From the NCBI RefSeq assembly GCF_015706575.1, contig NW_024037074.1, forward strand, positions 2,108,001 to 2,172,000: 64,000 bases of DNA. Reading direction: 5' to 3'. Positions 1 through 11,795 of this stretch are shown here, one piece after another. Both the position numbers and the translations under genes were made by a program. The notes beneath the pieces were generated by a model, which ran no database searches, had not been told where the DNA came from, and saw only the letters and a program-made list of their open reading frames with translations. Origin of the DNA: Patiria miniata (Eukaryota > Echinodermata > Asteroidea > Valvatida > Asterinidae). Position 1 is the first letter of the stretch, and each line of letters opens with the position of its first letter.

Positions 1-2
1 TT

Positions 3-1490
3 CTCAAACCCCTTGTCCCACAGATTTCGTCATACATTCACGACACCCCAGACTTCCTACGCAAGCTTGAAGGAATCAAGGACCAGATTCCCAGCACAGC
101 CATCATTGGGACTTTCGACGTCTCATCTCTGTACACCAACATCCCACATGAGGAGGGAGTTCGTGCTTGCTCCTTGGCTCTGGCCAAGGCAGGACACACG
201 ACTCCTCCCATCAGTGATGTTGGCACCCTCATGAGACTTATACTAACGAAGAACAATTTTTCCTTCCTTGGTGAACACTATCTACAGGTACACGGCACTG
301 CAATGGGCACTCGCATGGCCCCGTCGATGGCTTGCCTCTTCATGGGTGACCTCGAAGAACGCATTCTTGCCTCGGCCCCATGTCGCCCTTGGATCTGGTG
401 GAGATATATTGATGATGTTTTCTTCATCTGGACCAGTGATGAGGACAGTCTCTTGACCTTCACTAACCACATCAATTCCTTCCACAGAACCATCAAATTC
501 ACATCGGAGTTCTCGGCTCACCAAACCCACTTTCTGGATGTCACCGTCCGCAAGCAAGGCAACTCACTAACCACTGACCTGTATTCCAAACCCACAGACA
601 CCCACCAGTACCTCCACTCCTCCAGCTGTCACCCCAGGCACTGCAAAACTGGCATAGCGTTTAGCCAGGCACTCAGACTCAGAAGAATTTGTTCTAATGA
701 TTCCGATTTCTCCCGCCATACACAGATACTGAAGAACAACTTGGTGGCCAGGGGTCACAGCTCTCGCCAAGTTCATCGTGCCATTGCCAGAGCTAAATCT
801 ATCCCCAGAAATCAAGCTCTCACGGGAAAGGCCCCTGATGCCATGGCCAAACCCATGATTCCCTTGGTTACCACGTTTCACCCCAATCTCCCTCCCCTCC
901 GCAAAATCACTAATGACAATCATCATATCCTCCATACTTCAGATCGCCTTGCCCGCGCCATCCCCAACGGCCCCACATTGGCTTACAGGCGTCCTCGAAA
1001 TCTACGGGACTTGATTGTTCGAGCTGAAGTCCCATCCTTAGATGCATCCCCTCCCACCCAGCATGGTACTTTCAAGTGCAGTTCCAGATGTGTTGTCTGC
1101 CAGATTCATATCCAGGAGTCTGACTCCTTTTCTGGCCACTCTTCTGTCACTACCCACAGAACCATTGGTAACATCACTTGTAACACCTCTAATGTCATAT
1201 ATCTCATTTCTTGCAGGGTCTGTGGAGTGCAGTATGTAGGTGAGACTAAGAATACGCTCAAGAAGCGTTTCTATGCCCATCGGTCAACGGTCAACACCAA
1301 GAAACTAGACACCCCTGTTGGTCATCACTTCAACCTGCCTAACCACTCCATTTCTGATATGATTTTGCAGGGCATTGAATCTCTTGGCCATCGCAAAGAG
1401 TCAGTTCGCCTCAGCAGAGAGAAGGTGTGGATGAATCGTCTTCGAACTATTCAACCACATGGTCTCAACATCCAACTTGGAAATGATTAA
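3..1490 (+). CDS. Penelope-like polyprotein: reverse transcriptase + GIY-YIG endonuclease (C-terminal ~495 residues)
   Basis: The protein would copy and insert a Penelope-type retroelement. The frame is open from base 3 to the TAA at 1488-1490, so it continues off the left edge and no start codon is assigned. RT signatures are visible in order: FDVSSLYTNIP (motif A, first catalytic Asp) near 109-141, GTAMGTRMAPSMACLF near 297-345, and RYIDDVFFIW (catalytic YIDD) near 400-432, followed by HQTHFLDVTV. The C-terminal quarter has a zinc-knuckle-like C..C spacing and then the GIY-YIG endonuclease: VIYLISC, CGVQYVGETKN, LKKRFYAHR and a late NLPNHS, between about 1190 and 1370. There is no internal stop or frameshift over about 1.5 kb, so this is a recent, perhaps intact, copy. 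The family assignment is firm; activity cannot be judged without the 5' part. Confidence 0.9.
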   Translation, partial: LKPLVPQISSYIHDTPDFLRKLEGIKDQIPSTAIIGTFDVSSLYTNIPHEEGVRACSLALAKAGHTTPPISDVGTLMRLILTKNNFSFLGEHYLQVHGTAMGTRMAPSMACLFMGDLEERILASAPCRPWIWWRYIDDVFFIWTSDEDSLLTFTNHINSFHRTIKFTSEFSAHQTHFLDVTVRKQGNSLTTDLYSKPTDTHQYLHSSSCHPRHCKTGIAFSQALRLRRICSNDSDFSRHTQILKNNLVARGHSSRQVHRAIARAKSIPRNQALTGKAPDAMAKPMIPLVTTFHPNLPPLRKITNDNHHILHTSDRLARAIPNGPTLAYRRPRNLRDLIVRAEVPSLDASPPTQHGTFKCSSRCVVCQIHIQESDSFSGHSSVTTHRTIGNITCNTSNVIYLISCRVCGVQYVGETKNTLKKRFYAHRSTVNTKKLDTPVGHHFNLPNHSISDMILQGIESLGHRKESVRLSREKVWMNRLRTIQPHGLNIQLGND

Positions 1491-1880
1491 TCCTTTTCTT
1501 CCTCCATTGTCCTCTGTTACAGATAATCCATCTGGTCTTCCTTGTTTGTGTTAACACATCTCCCGCCATCTTTCATCCCTTTCCACCTCTATACTGCCCC
1601 CCCCCCCCCCCCCGCATCATCCCTTCACTCTCACACTCTTTTGTCCGTTCCCACTCCCTGTGACCTTTGATCCTTCCCCTTTCTGGTCCCTCCCCTGTTT
1701 ACACCAGACCCCTTGTGGTTTGCCATCTCCCTTTGTTTCTTTGTTCTCTCATCCACCCTCCCCTGCATCTTTCCACACCTTTCCCTCCTAATCCTCCTTT
1801 TGTGTTTCTTCTTTCAGCCCTGCATGTTTGTGTGCACCCCCATGTTAATGTATGTATCTCTGTCATTTCTGTTTTAGCCT

Positions 1881-1915
1881 CTGAAGAAGAACTTGCTAAG
1901 TTCGCAACGTCAGGC
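1881..1915 (+). ncRNA. degenerate hammerhead-ribozyme-like motif at the Penelope 3' end
   Basis: The sequence starts with the hammerhead core CTGAAGA. It is followed by a hairpin (AACTT, loop GCT, AAGTT) and then GCAACGTC, where the canonical core would read GAAACGTC. Penelope-like elements are known to carry minimal hammerhead ribozymes in their terminal repeats, so position and layout fit. The GAAA to GCAA change hits an essential core base, so this copy is probably inactive. Confidence 0.4.
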
Positions 1916-1934
1916 CACATTAATTTTAAGATAG

Positions 1935-2590
1935 ATATAAAGTGTTTGAGGACCTACGTGGATCTGTTTGGGCCTACAACTACGTCCATTCACTGAGCGG
2001 ATTCGGGATTACCAATCGAGGACTCGAAAAGATAGGAGAGAACAAGGCCAGTTTCTTCGGTAAAATTATCCAGTCAGGTAAGACAAACATCTGTGAAGAC
2101 TCATTTGCTTTGGTCTGCATCTCAATTCTATGTGGATTGTTGTGAAATTCGAAATTGTGAATTAGAAAGTAGGAATCAACTTTATTCGATTTCATCCAAA
2201 TAATTATTGATCTTCTTTTTCATATATGTATTTTTTTTGTTGCCCTTCCCGGAAGTTTTTTACAAACACTGTACACATTGAGCTGGCCGTTTGGAGTCTG
2301 ATGAAGCAGCGCTTAACCCAACTTTGTTTGTGTAGGAGGTCATTAGGTTGAGTCCCACTTAAGCCTTCAGACAACACTAAGCGCACAGTGTTTACTAAAT
2401 ATGTCAGCGAAGGGCAAACAAAAATCAAGTATAAAAAAGGCTAATTTACATCTCATAAATTTTTTTTTCCTGCCCAGGTTCCCATCTGAAGTCCATCCAG
2501 ATGATCCTTAATAAAACAGAAGACGGTACAGGCATCAACTCCAACACCCTAGCCTTACAGATGAAGGGCCATCCTGAGCTGAGGGACTAG
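1935..2590 (+). CDS. last two exons of an unrecognised gene
   Basis: Exon 1935-2077 follows ATAG and ends at a consensus donor (CAG|GTAAGA). It encodes KVFEDLRGSVWAYN followed by GLEKIGENKASFFGKI. Exon 2478-2590 follows TTTTTTTTCCTGCCCAG and encodes HLKSIQMILNKTEDGTG and then LALQMKGHPELRD before TAG at 2588-2590. The junction phase matches (phase 1, Gly codon split across the intron), which supports a real gene end. I do not recognise the protein. The upstream part would have to lie left of, or around, the inserted Penelope element, which ends only a few bases before the exon and so occupies the upstream intron. A second copy of the first exon lies on the minus strand at 48679-48820. Confidence 0.6.
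2285..2425 (+). mobile_element. degenerate tRNA-derived SINE remnant
   Basis: A B-box-like GGTTGAGTCCC near 2350 and a tail resembling CAGTGTTTATAAGTCGG / GTGAAGGGCAAA relate this stretch to the SINE copies at 14.7, 29.6 and 37.9 kb. It lies in the intron between the two exons of the preceding gene. Confidence 0.4.
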
Positions 2591-2689
2591 CTTCATGTCG
2601 TCACCTAATGGGGGCCTTTGCCTGTCTGCCCTGGGGTGGTCAACTCAGAATTACCTGGTAGGTACAGTGGACTCTGTGACCAAGTACCA

Positions 2690-3110
2690 GTGTTGTAGTC
2701 AAGTCACCGTCCAACATCGAGTCCAAGTCCCGAGTCCAAGTCCAAGTCTCGAGTTACAAGCCTCGAGTCTGAGTCACGAGTCACTTGTTCTTAGTTGTTC
2801 ACCAAACCAATCATTTTTTTTTAAATTATTTTTAATCAGCCATTCTGTCTTTTCAGTAAATCCCAGTGTATAATGTTGTGTGTACATGTTGTTTAGACCC
2901 AAAATGTGTTTTCCTTTTAACTCCCATCCCTACAAAATCCTCCTCCATCCCTTCCCTCCATGTTTTATCATCCAAACATTATTCCTCAATGATCCTTTCC
3001 CATCCCTGCGTTAGTTTTTTTTCTTTTGATGAAATTACGTGACTCGAGTCATAAGTCACCAAGCTCGAGTTCGAGGAGTCATGGTCGAGTCCGAGTCATT
3101 TTCCAATGTG
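2690..3110. repeat. GAGTC-rich simple-sequence patches
   Basis: Two patches (about 2690-2785 and 3040-3105) consist of irregular repeats of GAGTC/AAGTC words, separated by AT-rich DNA. I see no gene. Similar CAAGTCC words recur at 25.0-25.13 kb. Confidence 0.5.
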
Positions 3111-3380
3111 ACTAAATTGAGATGCGCTTGCAGATCTCGGCAACTTTAGTGGTAAAAGGAGTGTTGAGTGCACTAGAGGCAAGTTGGATCTAGGACCAAT
3201 GGTTGAATAGTGGTTGGTTGGTGACGTACGTAGCACATGCGCACTGAAATTAAAGTGGGTACAACTCTAGTCAAACTATTGACATGTCAACAGCCATGAG
3301 AAAATGGTGCTCGCACATTCGCTGAAGATTTGTTCAACACTTGATGTTTCTGTTTTATTTACACAAATAATAGCTTTTAA

Positions 3381-3505
3381 GCTCGGTGGTCGAATGGTAA
3401 GACATCTGCACTAGAAAGCAGGAGGTCGTTGGTTCAAGTCCCGCCTGAATGATTTTTTTTCACTTTCGCTGGGGGGGGGGGGGGGGCATAGCAAAGCCTA
3501 ATATT
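3381..3505 (+). mobile_element. tRNA-derived SINE, family S1
   Basis: An A-box-like TGGTCGAATGG and a B box GGTTCAAGTCC sit about 35 bp apart, with CTGCACTAGAAAGCAG between them as the anticodon-arm remnant. The 3' body is disrupted by a 16-base G-run and ends in AAAGCCTAAT. Copies of the same family lie at 14614-14885, 29561-29775 and 37822-38033. Confidence 0.7.
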
Positions 3506-4900
3506 GAAATATTGATTGCGTAGTTTAGGACACTTTACATAATCACCATTATTATTGTACAATGATGACAATAGTGACAGAATCCTAAACTAACAAAGAA
3601 AAACTATGCCATGAAAGTGGAATTTAGTACTCACAGTTTCTGTTTTTCTGCCATTTTGTTCGATATCGTAGTTGATCCCCTCTGCCCAATGTTATGACAA
3701 ATTGCTATTGATAACCAGCTATAAATCGTGGCCCGACCAGCCGCGGTAGGCTGGTCCTGAATAGTCGACTAGACTAGTCCAATCATCTTTGACTGGCGTG
3801 CGTTCCATCAGAGTTAGTCAAACTATAATTAATTAAAATACCTCACCCAGAGATTCTGTGTCTTGATTGGCCGAGAGCGAGTCACATGGTACTTTCTATT
3901 TCTGCTATCTTTCAGAGCACAGCCAAAAGTACTACACTCATAGCAACCAAAGTACTATACCACTAGCAACCAAAGTACTATGCCCATGGTGCGGTTTTTG
4001 TGTGCAAATGCATGCTGGCGTGCGCGTAGTGCGTATTCTTTCCAAGAGAGCGCGCCACAGAGTTGGATTCAAGCGTTTTGTGAAGGGGTGGTTTGGAAGA
4101 GTTCCCATCAATTTTGTATTGAAATAGAAGTTCATTTTAACTGTGTTCAGATTTATGTAATTTAAGGTATTAAAAACCTAGCAGAATCTGTGGGTGAAGT
4201 GTTATGAAACAAATATTGAATGCCTTATCTCGTGGTGAAGTAAAACTAGCCTCCGTCGATGATCCATGGAGCATTCAATTTTGCCTTTGCTTCCCCTCAG
4301 GGAAATAGATGTCCATTGATAACCTGAGGCGGCTAGGTTTACTACACCACTCCAAGCATTCCATATTTGTATACTATGGTCCTTGATTGAACCTGGTTCC
4401 ATCTAATGGCCCCCAGTTTAGCCAAATTTGTGCGTACTGAATATTTCTTGTATTTATTCCCTCCACAGAGGAAGTACGGTACCTGTCCTCACGGAGGCTA
4501 CGGTCTCGGACTGGACGATTCTTGACCTGGATCCTAAACCGCATGCATATCAGGGACGTCTGCTTCTACCCACGCTTCATAAAACGATGCATGCCATAGA
4601 TGCGTCAACATGTCGCCTTCAATTCTTGATTCTAAGCATTGCTTAATATTTAGTGTGGGAAATCAAGATTAATAAGGGGTGGGGCTAGGTTGATCAAGTG
4701 GGGGGGGGGGTGATTGTATGCCCTAAGACCAAATTTCTAGAGATAATTATGCCATTGTATTGTAAGGTATCTCTTCAAGGTGCAGTTTTAAACTTTCTTC
4801 ACAGTTCGCTCTTTTAGTTTCAAGTAGTTTTGGGTTTTTTTTACCAAAACTCATAACAAATTGCTAGGGTTCAACCTAACATTTCTTATGAAATTTGGCC
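3506..4900. other. no gene seen
   Basis: AT-rich non-coding DNA with a short G-run near 4700. The small open frames here lack codon-like structure, splice context or recognisable motifs. Confidence 0.5.
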
Positions 4901-5240
4901 AAAACAGGACTTGCCTCCAAATGACTCGGAAATTCCCTACGATGTAAGATGAGTTTCAATCAGTGTTCAAAAATCCATTTTTATGAAGATTTGAGCAAAA
5001 ATTACCGGTTTATTGATTGGAAAGAAGTTATCTTTTGTGACCACAATTTCTCCCACATTTCTGATGTGATTATCTGTTGCATGGAATATCTGACCAGAAA
5101 TCGTGTTGGAATTGGGCCTCAAGTACTTTAGGCCCCCCCCCCCCCCCCCCCAAAAGGCTCCAGTTTCTGGTATGCGCGCGCGTCACTGTAGCCATGCGCG
5201 ACAGCCAACTTAAAAAGTGTTTTCATTGTAAGATTATGTC
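4900..5240 (+). repeat. diverged dispersed repeat (partner 6480-6680)
   Basis: The run from 'caaatgactcgg' through 'gaagatttgagcaaaaa' to a CpG-rich CGCGCG end matches, with substitutions, the order of blocks at 6480-6680 (acgactccg..., gaagatttgggcaaaaa, ...gcgcgcc). A poly-C tract interrupts this copy at about 5132-5150. Confidence 0.45.
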
Positions 5241-6479
5241 TCAAAACCGCCCAACTCACTGGTTTGACTGGAATCCTGCTGCTACACAAGTTTAATGTGT
5301 TTTTAGATGGGGTTACTATCGAGCAAAAGCTTTATGTGGCCTCTGCAGGCTCACATATATTTTGCACTAAATTTAGTCGGTCACCATTTGCAGTCATCAC
5401 CGACATTTGAAGAAAAATTTTTTTTTTTAAATGCTGCGTCGCTGCACCAATTTTTGGGCAAGCTCCGTACCAGAAACCGAAGACTTATTTTTTTGGCCTC
5501 AGACAAGTATCCTGTAAGTTTAAAGCAATTTAAACAATTTTGCCAGAATTAAAATAGAATACATTTTTAATAAAATTTTCCCAAAAGACGATTTCTCTAA
5601 AACAAAAGTCCTTTCTTAGAACTTTATCATGTTTTGTTAAGAAATCCTTCTAAAATATCCTCAATAATATGTACTTGTAATCAAGTGCTGAATAGTTACT
5701 TTCATTTCTCATTAAGCTGCACTATTTGTCAAATATTATCATATATCACTTCAAGTATCTTTCTTTCCTTTCAACTGGGTATGTAACTGTCTAAAACAAA
5801 AACATTCAAATGCAAAACATGTTTTTCTCCTCATAATGAAAAGAAAATTGAAAAATTATGTTCAAATTATCCGTTATTTCCCCACTGATAAAAATCCGTG
5901 TTCAAAGATTTAGAGACATATTTTTTATTTCAGTACTCAGAATTGACATTGTTGACCTGCTTTTTCAGAAATGTCTACCAGCCTGCGGTTTATTGATGCA
6001 ACATGTACTCTTAAACTCGACTTGAAAAATACAAGTAGACGAGAAATCTATTGGAACAGACTTGCCATGCGTCCGATTTAGTAACTGCAAAACTTAGACG
6101 TTATTGCCCTCTTTAATATCAATAGATCTGCTCAAAGTATGTACAAGTATGTTCAGTCAAAGTTACGAAAGGAAATTTGAACTGCATGTGACAGTATAAT
6201 TTGTTTTAACATTGTTTCATTTTGTCTAACAAATATTGGTGTCCAAATTCACGCTCTGGTTTTTGGAAATGATTGCATTTTCTCAGTGATTGTTACAAGG
6301 TTAACACTGGATTTCTTTGTCTTGTTGTTTTATTTCTTGCTATGATTCAAATGATTTTCTAGTTTAAGGTTTCTGGAATGAATAGATTGAATAAAATTGC
6401 AGAGTGCAACTACTAAGCTCGTGTATAAGGTGTGACATTTGAAATATTTAACTTTTATTATTTTGTTTCTCTCAAATGC
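5241..6479. other. no gene seen
   Basis: AT-rich sequence without recognisable coding, RNA or transposon structure. Confidence 0.5.
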
Positions 6480-6680
6480 GTGGCCAAAAAAAGAAAGACT
6501 TTTCTCCAAACGACTCCGAAACCTCTTTCGATATCAGATGAGTATCTATCAACATTCAAGCACATTATTTTGAAGATTTGGGCAAAAAATCACCGACTAA
6601 TTGATAAAAAAAATATAATTTTTAGCCAATCTTTCAATAGAGGGCGCGCCACATGCACAGTGGTCGCTACTCGTACCGCG
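6480..6680 (+). repeat. diverged dispersed repeat (partner 4900-5240)
   Basis: Same block order as the copy at 4.9 kb. It ends immediately before the 223-bp satellite array. Confidence 0.4.
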
Positions 6681-6714
6681 TCAACACAGATGTCCGACTT
6701 TTGAGTAAAAAGAA

Positions 6715-9470
6715 GACATCTATCTCAAATATTGAGTAATGCATTAAATTGAACGGTGGCCAGATGGTTTATCATGAAAAATAGACAAATTAGACAGAAG
6801 ATTAAAACAAAATATTGTTTTTCTCTCCCTCAACAGTTTCTGGTGTCAACGCAGAGAAAAACTTGGAGATAGGATGCAGTCCCAGTCCAAACACTTTTTT
6901 TCTCACTTTTGGCTCGAAAACGATAGTCCTGGTCGACAAACTATCTCAAAAATTGAGTAATGCATTAAATTGAACGGTGGCCAGGTGATTTATCCTGAAA
7001 AATCGACAAACTAGACAGAAGATTTAGACAAAATATTGTTGTTCTCTTCCTCAACAGTGTCTGGTGTCAACGCAGAGAAAAACTTGGAGATAGGATGCAG
7101 TCCCAGTCCAAACATACTATTTTTCTCACTTTTTGCTCGAAAACGATAGTCCTGGTCGACAAACTCTCTCAAAAATTGAGTAATGCATTAAATTGAACGG
7201 TGGTCAGGTGATTTATCATGAAAAATAGACAAACTAGACAGAAGATTTAGAAAAAATATTGTTGTTCTCTTCCTCAACAGTGTCTTGTGTCAACGCAGAG
7301 AAAAACTTGGCGGTAGGATGCAGTCCCAGTCCAAACATACTATTTTCCTCACTTTTAGCTCGAAAACGATAGTCCTTGACGACAAACTCTCTCAAAACTT
7401 GAGTAATGCATTGAATTGAACAGTGGCCAGGTGATTTATCATCAAAAATAGACAAACTAGACAGAAGATTTAGACAAAATATTGTTGTTCTCTTCCTCAA
7501 CAGTGTCTTGTACAACACTGAGAAAAAGTTGGCGATATGATGCAGTCCTAGTCCAAACATACCATTTTCCTCACTTTTTGCTCGAAAACGATAGTCCTTG
7601 ACGACAAACTATCTCAAAAATTAAGTAACGCATTAAATTGAACGGTAGTCAGGTAGTTTATCATGAAAAATAGACAAACTAGACAGAAGATTTAGACAAA
7701 ATATACTTGTTCTCTTCCTCAACAGTGTCTTGTGTCAACGCAGAGACAAACTTGGCGATAGGATGCAGTCCCAGTCCAAACATACTATTTTCCTCACTTT
7801 TAGCTCGAAAACGATAGTCCTTGACGACAAACTATCTCAAAAATTGAGTAATGCATTAAATTGAACGAATGTCAGATGATTTATCATAAAAAATAGACAA
7901 ACTAGACAGAAGATTTAGACAAAATATTGTTTTTCTCTCCCTCAACAGTGTCTTGTGTCAACGCAGAGAAAAACTTGGCGATAGGATGCAGTCCCAGTCC
8001 AATCATACCATTTTTCTCACTTTTTGCTCGAAAACGATAGTCCTTGACGACAAACTATCTCAAAAAGTAAGTAACGCATTAAATTGAACGGTGGCCAGGT
8101 GATTTATCATGAAAAATAGACAAATTAGACAGAAGATTTAGACAAAATATTGTTTTTCTCTCCCTCAACAGTGTCTGGTGTCAACGCAGAGAAAAACTTG
8201 GAGATAGGATGCAGTCCCAGTCCAAACATACTATTTTTCTCACTTTTTGCTCGAAAACGATAGTCCTGGTCGACAAACTCTCTCAAAAATTGAGTAATGC
8301 ATTAAATTGAACAGTGGCCAGGTGATTTATCATGACAAATAGACACACTAGACAGAAGATTTAGACTAAATATTGTTTTTCTCTCCCTCAACAGTTTCTG
8401 GTGTCAACGCAGAGAAAAACTTGGAGATAGGATGCAGTCCCAGTCCAAACATACTATTTTCCTCACTTTTAGCTCGAAAACGATAGTCCCTGACGACAAA
8501 CTATCTCAAAAATTAAGTAATGCATTAAATTGAACGGTGGCCAGGTGATTTATCCTGAAAAAAAAGACAAACTAGACAGACGATTTAGACAAAATATTGT
8601 TATTCTCTTCCTCAACAGTGTCTTGTATCAACACGGAGAAAAACTTGGCGATAGGATGCAGTCTCAGTCCAAACATACTATTTTCATCACTTTTTGCTCG
8701 AAAACGATAGTCCTTGACGACAAACTATCTCAAAAATTGAGTAATGCATTAAATTGAACGGTGGTCAGGTGATTTATCATGAAAAATAGACAAACTAGAC
8801 AGAAGATTTAGACAAATATTGTTGTTCTCTCCCTTAACAGTGTCTTGTGTCAACGCAGAGAAAAAACTTGGAGATAGGATGCAGTCCCAGTCCAAACATA
8901 CTATTTTCCTCACTTTTAGCTCGAAAACGATAGTCCTGGTCGACAAACTCTCTCAAAAATTTAGTAATGCATTGAATTGAACAGTGGCCAGGTGATTTAT
9001 CATGACAAATATACAAACTAGACAGAAGATTTAGACAAAATATACTTGTTCTTTTCCTCAACAGTGTCTTGTGTCAACGCAGAGAAAAACGTGGCGATAG
9101 GATGCAGTCCCAGTCCAAACATACTATTTTCCTCACTTTTTGACCGAAAACGATAGTTCTTGACAACAAACTATCTCAAAAATTGAGTAATGCATTAAAT
9201 TGAACGGTGGTCAGGTGATTTATCCTGAAAAATAGACAAACTAGACAGAAGATTTAGACAAAATATTGTTTTTCTTTCCCTTAACAGTGTCTTGTGTCAA
9301 CGCAGAGAAAAACTTGGAGATAGGATGCAGTCCCAGTCCAAACATACTATTTTTCTCACTTTTTGCTCGAAAAAACGATAGTCCTGGCCGACAAACTATC
9401 TCAAAAATTAAGTAACGCATTAAATTGAACAGTGGCCAGGTGATTTATCATGAAAAATAGACAAATTAGG
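6715..9470. repeat. tandem satellite, ~223-bp monomer, ~12 copies
   Basis: The landmark TTGAGTAATGCATT and its variants recur near 6732, 6953, 7175, 7399, 7620, 7842, 8066, 8290, 8512, 8736, 8959, 9181 and 9404, giving a mean period of 223 bp. Each monomer also carries CTCGAAAACGATAGTCC, GATGCAGTCCCAGTCC and CTAGACAGAAGATT. Monomers differ by scattered substitutions and 1-3-bp indels. The open frames across the array come from the repeat and are not genes. Confidence 0.95.
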
Positions 9471-9769
9471 CCTATATCATTGGTTTTTAAAACTCTACGC
9501 TTGCAGTACTGACATGCGTGAAATGTTTTGGTTAAATATGTTTTATTTTGTGTAATGCTCTGCAACTAGTTCGAGAATAATACCATAGTCAGTGATAACT
9601 CTGTGTTAAGTTTCATATAAACTGTTAAACGAAGTTGAAAAATCTAAATTTCAAATGCTTTTCAGGAAACACTGTGTTATTTCCAAACTTGTCTCTCCTA
9701 TAGTTTTCAATTCTTGGTCCAATCATGGAGGAATATTCATAAAAAAAGAATATTTATATTTTTAATTAT
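9471..9769. other. no feature seen
   Basis: AT-rich spacer between the satellite and the palindrome. Confidence 0.4.
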
Positions 9770-11795
9770 ATTTGATTCTGAAAACAACAGTTCAATTTTT
9801 CTAACATAAGTTCAGTCAATTTATGTCTCGGGAATGTAAAAAAAAAAAAAGGGAAGAAAATTAAGTAACAATAAAATAATGGTGGGACTCGAACCTGAGT
9901 CGCCTGATCGGGAGTCATATGCCAGTCCACAAGACGAGTCCACGAGCTCAATGCTCGACTAGTTCTGCTTAAATATAACTGTAAGATAGGCTTATCGTGG
10001 CTTTTCACATTGCGCCCATGCACGCTTAGACGTAAAACACAGTCTGACGATGTAAAACATTCGTTTGATTTTGGGTGTAGCTGTTCAAGTTGATCTAAAT
10101 TTATTTGGAAAAGGGTGTAGGGTGTCAACTGAACTAAACTCCTGAAATTCAATGAAATAAAACTCGTACAATCTTTGGTTTCAGTACGAAACACACGTGT
10201 TCAACGGATGCAGAGAAGCCCATTTCTTTTGTTAAATTCCTTTGTTGAATCTGGCGTTAACAATAAAATGTTTCCATTGAAGCGAAAGGATTAAACGCCG
10301 CGATCTTTTTTCACGCTTGAGTGCATCTGAATGGGGAATATTGAAGCGGAAAATCACGAATTACAGCACTTAGGCAGCATTTTATCCTACATAATGATAC
10401 TTTTTGAAGAGGAAATTGCATACTGAATACAACTATAGTTTCAAAATTCAAAAATTCGCCGTATTTAAAGAGTCGAGGTAATTTTTTAGGAAAAATTTCA
10501 CCAAAACTTTCCTCATCTTAACGTAGGCGGCGCTATATATATTCATTCCCGCACGTGCACCGTATCCAGAGTTGGCTAGCGCATTAGCGTGTGTGTGTTA
10601 TGGCATTGCAAGGGGATGGGGGCGGGGCTGGCTTCCTTTTTTGAATACATATACAGTTTATAGCCCTTTTATTTAAAAAACATGTCTCCACTTACGACTT
10701 CAAGTTTAATAAATATATTTCGCTTGTTCCCCCCCCCCCATCTCACACGACAAAAAAAATCCCGCCTCCCTCTTGCTCATGTGTATACCGGAGCCCTTTA
10801 ATTAATATCCTGATACGCGTCACTTTTGTTCCATTAAAGTTGACTTTTATTCGGATTGCATTTTTTCACTGACCTTAATTATGTATTATTTAAGTTTTAG
10901 ACCTATTCAACTTTTATTCGTGAGATAAATTGAAATTGTGATGCTAAAATGAGATTGGGTAAACAGGTGATACACAGATCGGGCGGCGGCTATCGCGCGC
11001 ACTGAAAAGGAAATATATATATAGCGCCGCCTACGTTAGGATGAGGAAAGTTTTGGTGAAATTTTTCCAAAAAAATTTCCTGGACTTTTTAAATACCGCG
11101 AATTTTTGAATTTTGAAACTATAGATGTATTCAGTATGCAATTTCCTCTTCAAAAAGTATCATTATGTGGGATAAAATGCTGCCTAAGTGCTGTAAATCG
11201 TGATTTTCCGCTTCAATATTCCCCATTCAGATGCACTCAAGCGTGAAAAAAGATCGCGGCGTTTAATCCTTTTCCCTCAATGGAAACATTTTATTGTTAA
11301 CGCCAGATTCAACAAAGGAATTTAACAAAAGAAATAGGCTTCTCTGCATCCGTTGAACACGTGTGTTTCGTACTGAAACCAAGGATTGTACGAGTTTTAT
11401 TTCATTGAATTTCAGGAGTTTAGTTCAGTTGACACCCTTTACCATTTTCCAATTACATTTAGATCAATTAGAACAGCTACACCCAAAATCAAACGAATGT
11501 TTTACATCGTCAGACTGTGTTTTACGTCTAAGCGTGCACGGGCGTCAACGTGAAAAGCCACGATAAGCCTATCTTACAATTGTAATTAAGCAGAACTAGT
11601 ATAACATTTGAGTGCCTTAATGGTCTTGTGGACCGGTGTAGGAGATCTCAATCAGGCGACTCAGGTTCGAGTCCCACCATAATTATATTATTATTTTTTT
11701 TCTTACCTTCCCAACTTTTTATAGCTCCATGCCCAAACATAAATCTACTGAACTTATCTTTTAAATAAACTGAAGTTTTGTTTTCAGAATCCCAA
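9770..11795. mobile_element. large palindrome (~790-bp arms, ~440-bp loop) with tRNA-like ends
   Basis: The left arm, about 9770-10560, is the inverted copy of the right arm, about 11005-11795. Matching landmarks include GGTGGGACTCGAACCTGAGT on the left against its complement at 11660-11683, AAAAAGATCGCGGCGTTTAA and its complement, and the GCGCTATATATAT inner end. Near the outer end of each arm is a tRNA-like segment with a perfect B box (GGTTCGAGTCC), both reading outward. Arms differ by small indels and substitutions. The open frames in the arms (minus in the left, plus in the right) translate the same repeat sequence and have no coding signature. I could not define a target-site duplication. 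Confidence 0.85.

Larger units (their letters stand above)
1..1930 (+). mobile_element. Penelope-like retroelement, 5'-truncated by the window edge
   Basis: The element comprises the open frame at 3-1490, a pyrimidine-rich 3' region with a C-run near 1600, and a terminal hammerhead-like motif at 1881-1915. An RT followed by a GIY-YIG endonuclease in a single frame is diagnostic of the endonuclease-bearing Penelope group. The 3' boundary is set approximately, just before the exon-like sequence at 1935; no target-site duplication can be checked because the 5' end is outside the window. Confidence 0.85.

Noticed and set aside
9766..11566. Two similar proteins (MFRTETKDC...) in the palindrome arms
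   Set aside because: They are the same inverted-repeat sequence read from each arm; the frames end in the tRNA-like part and show no domain.
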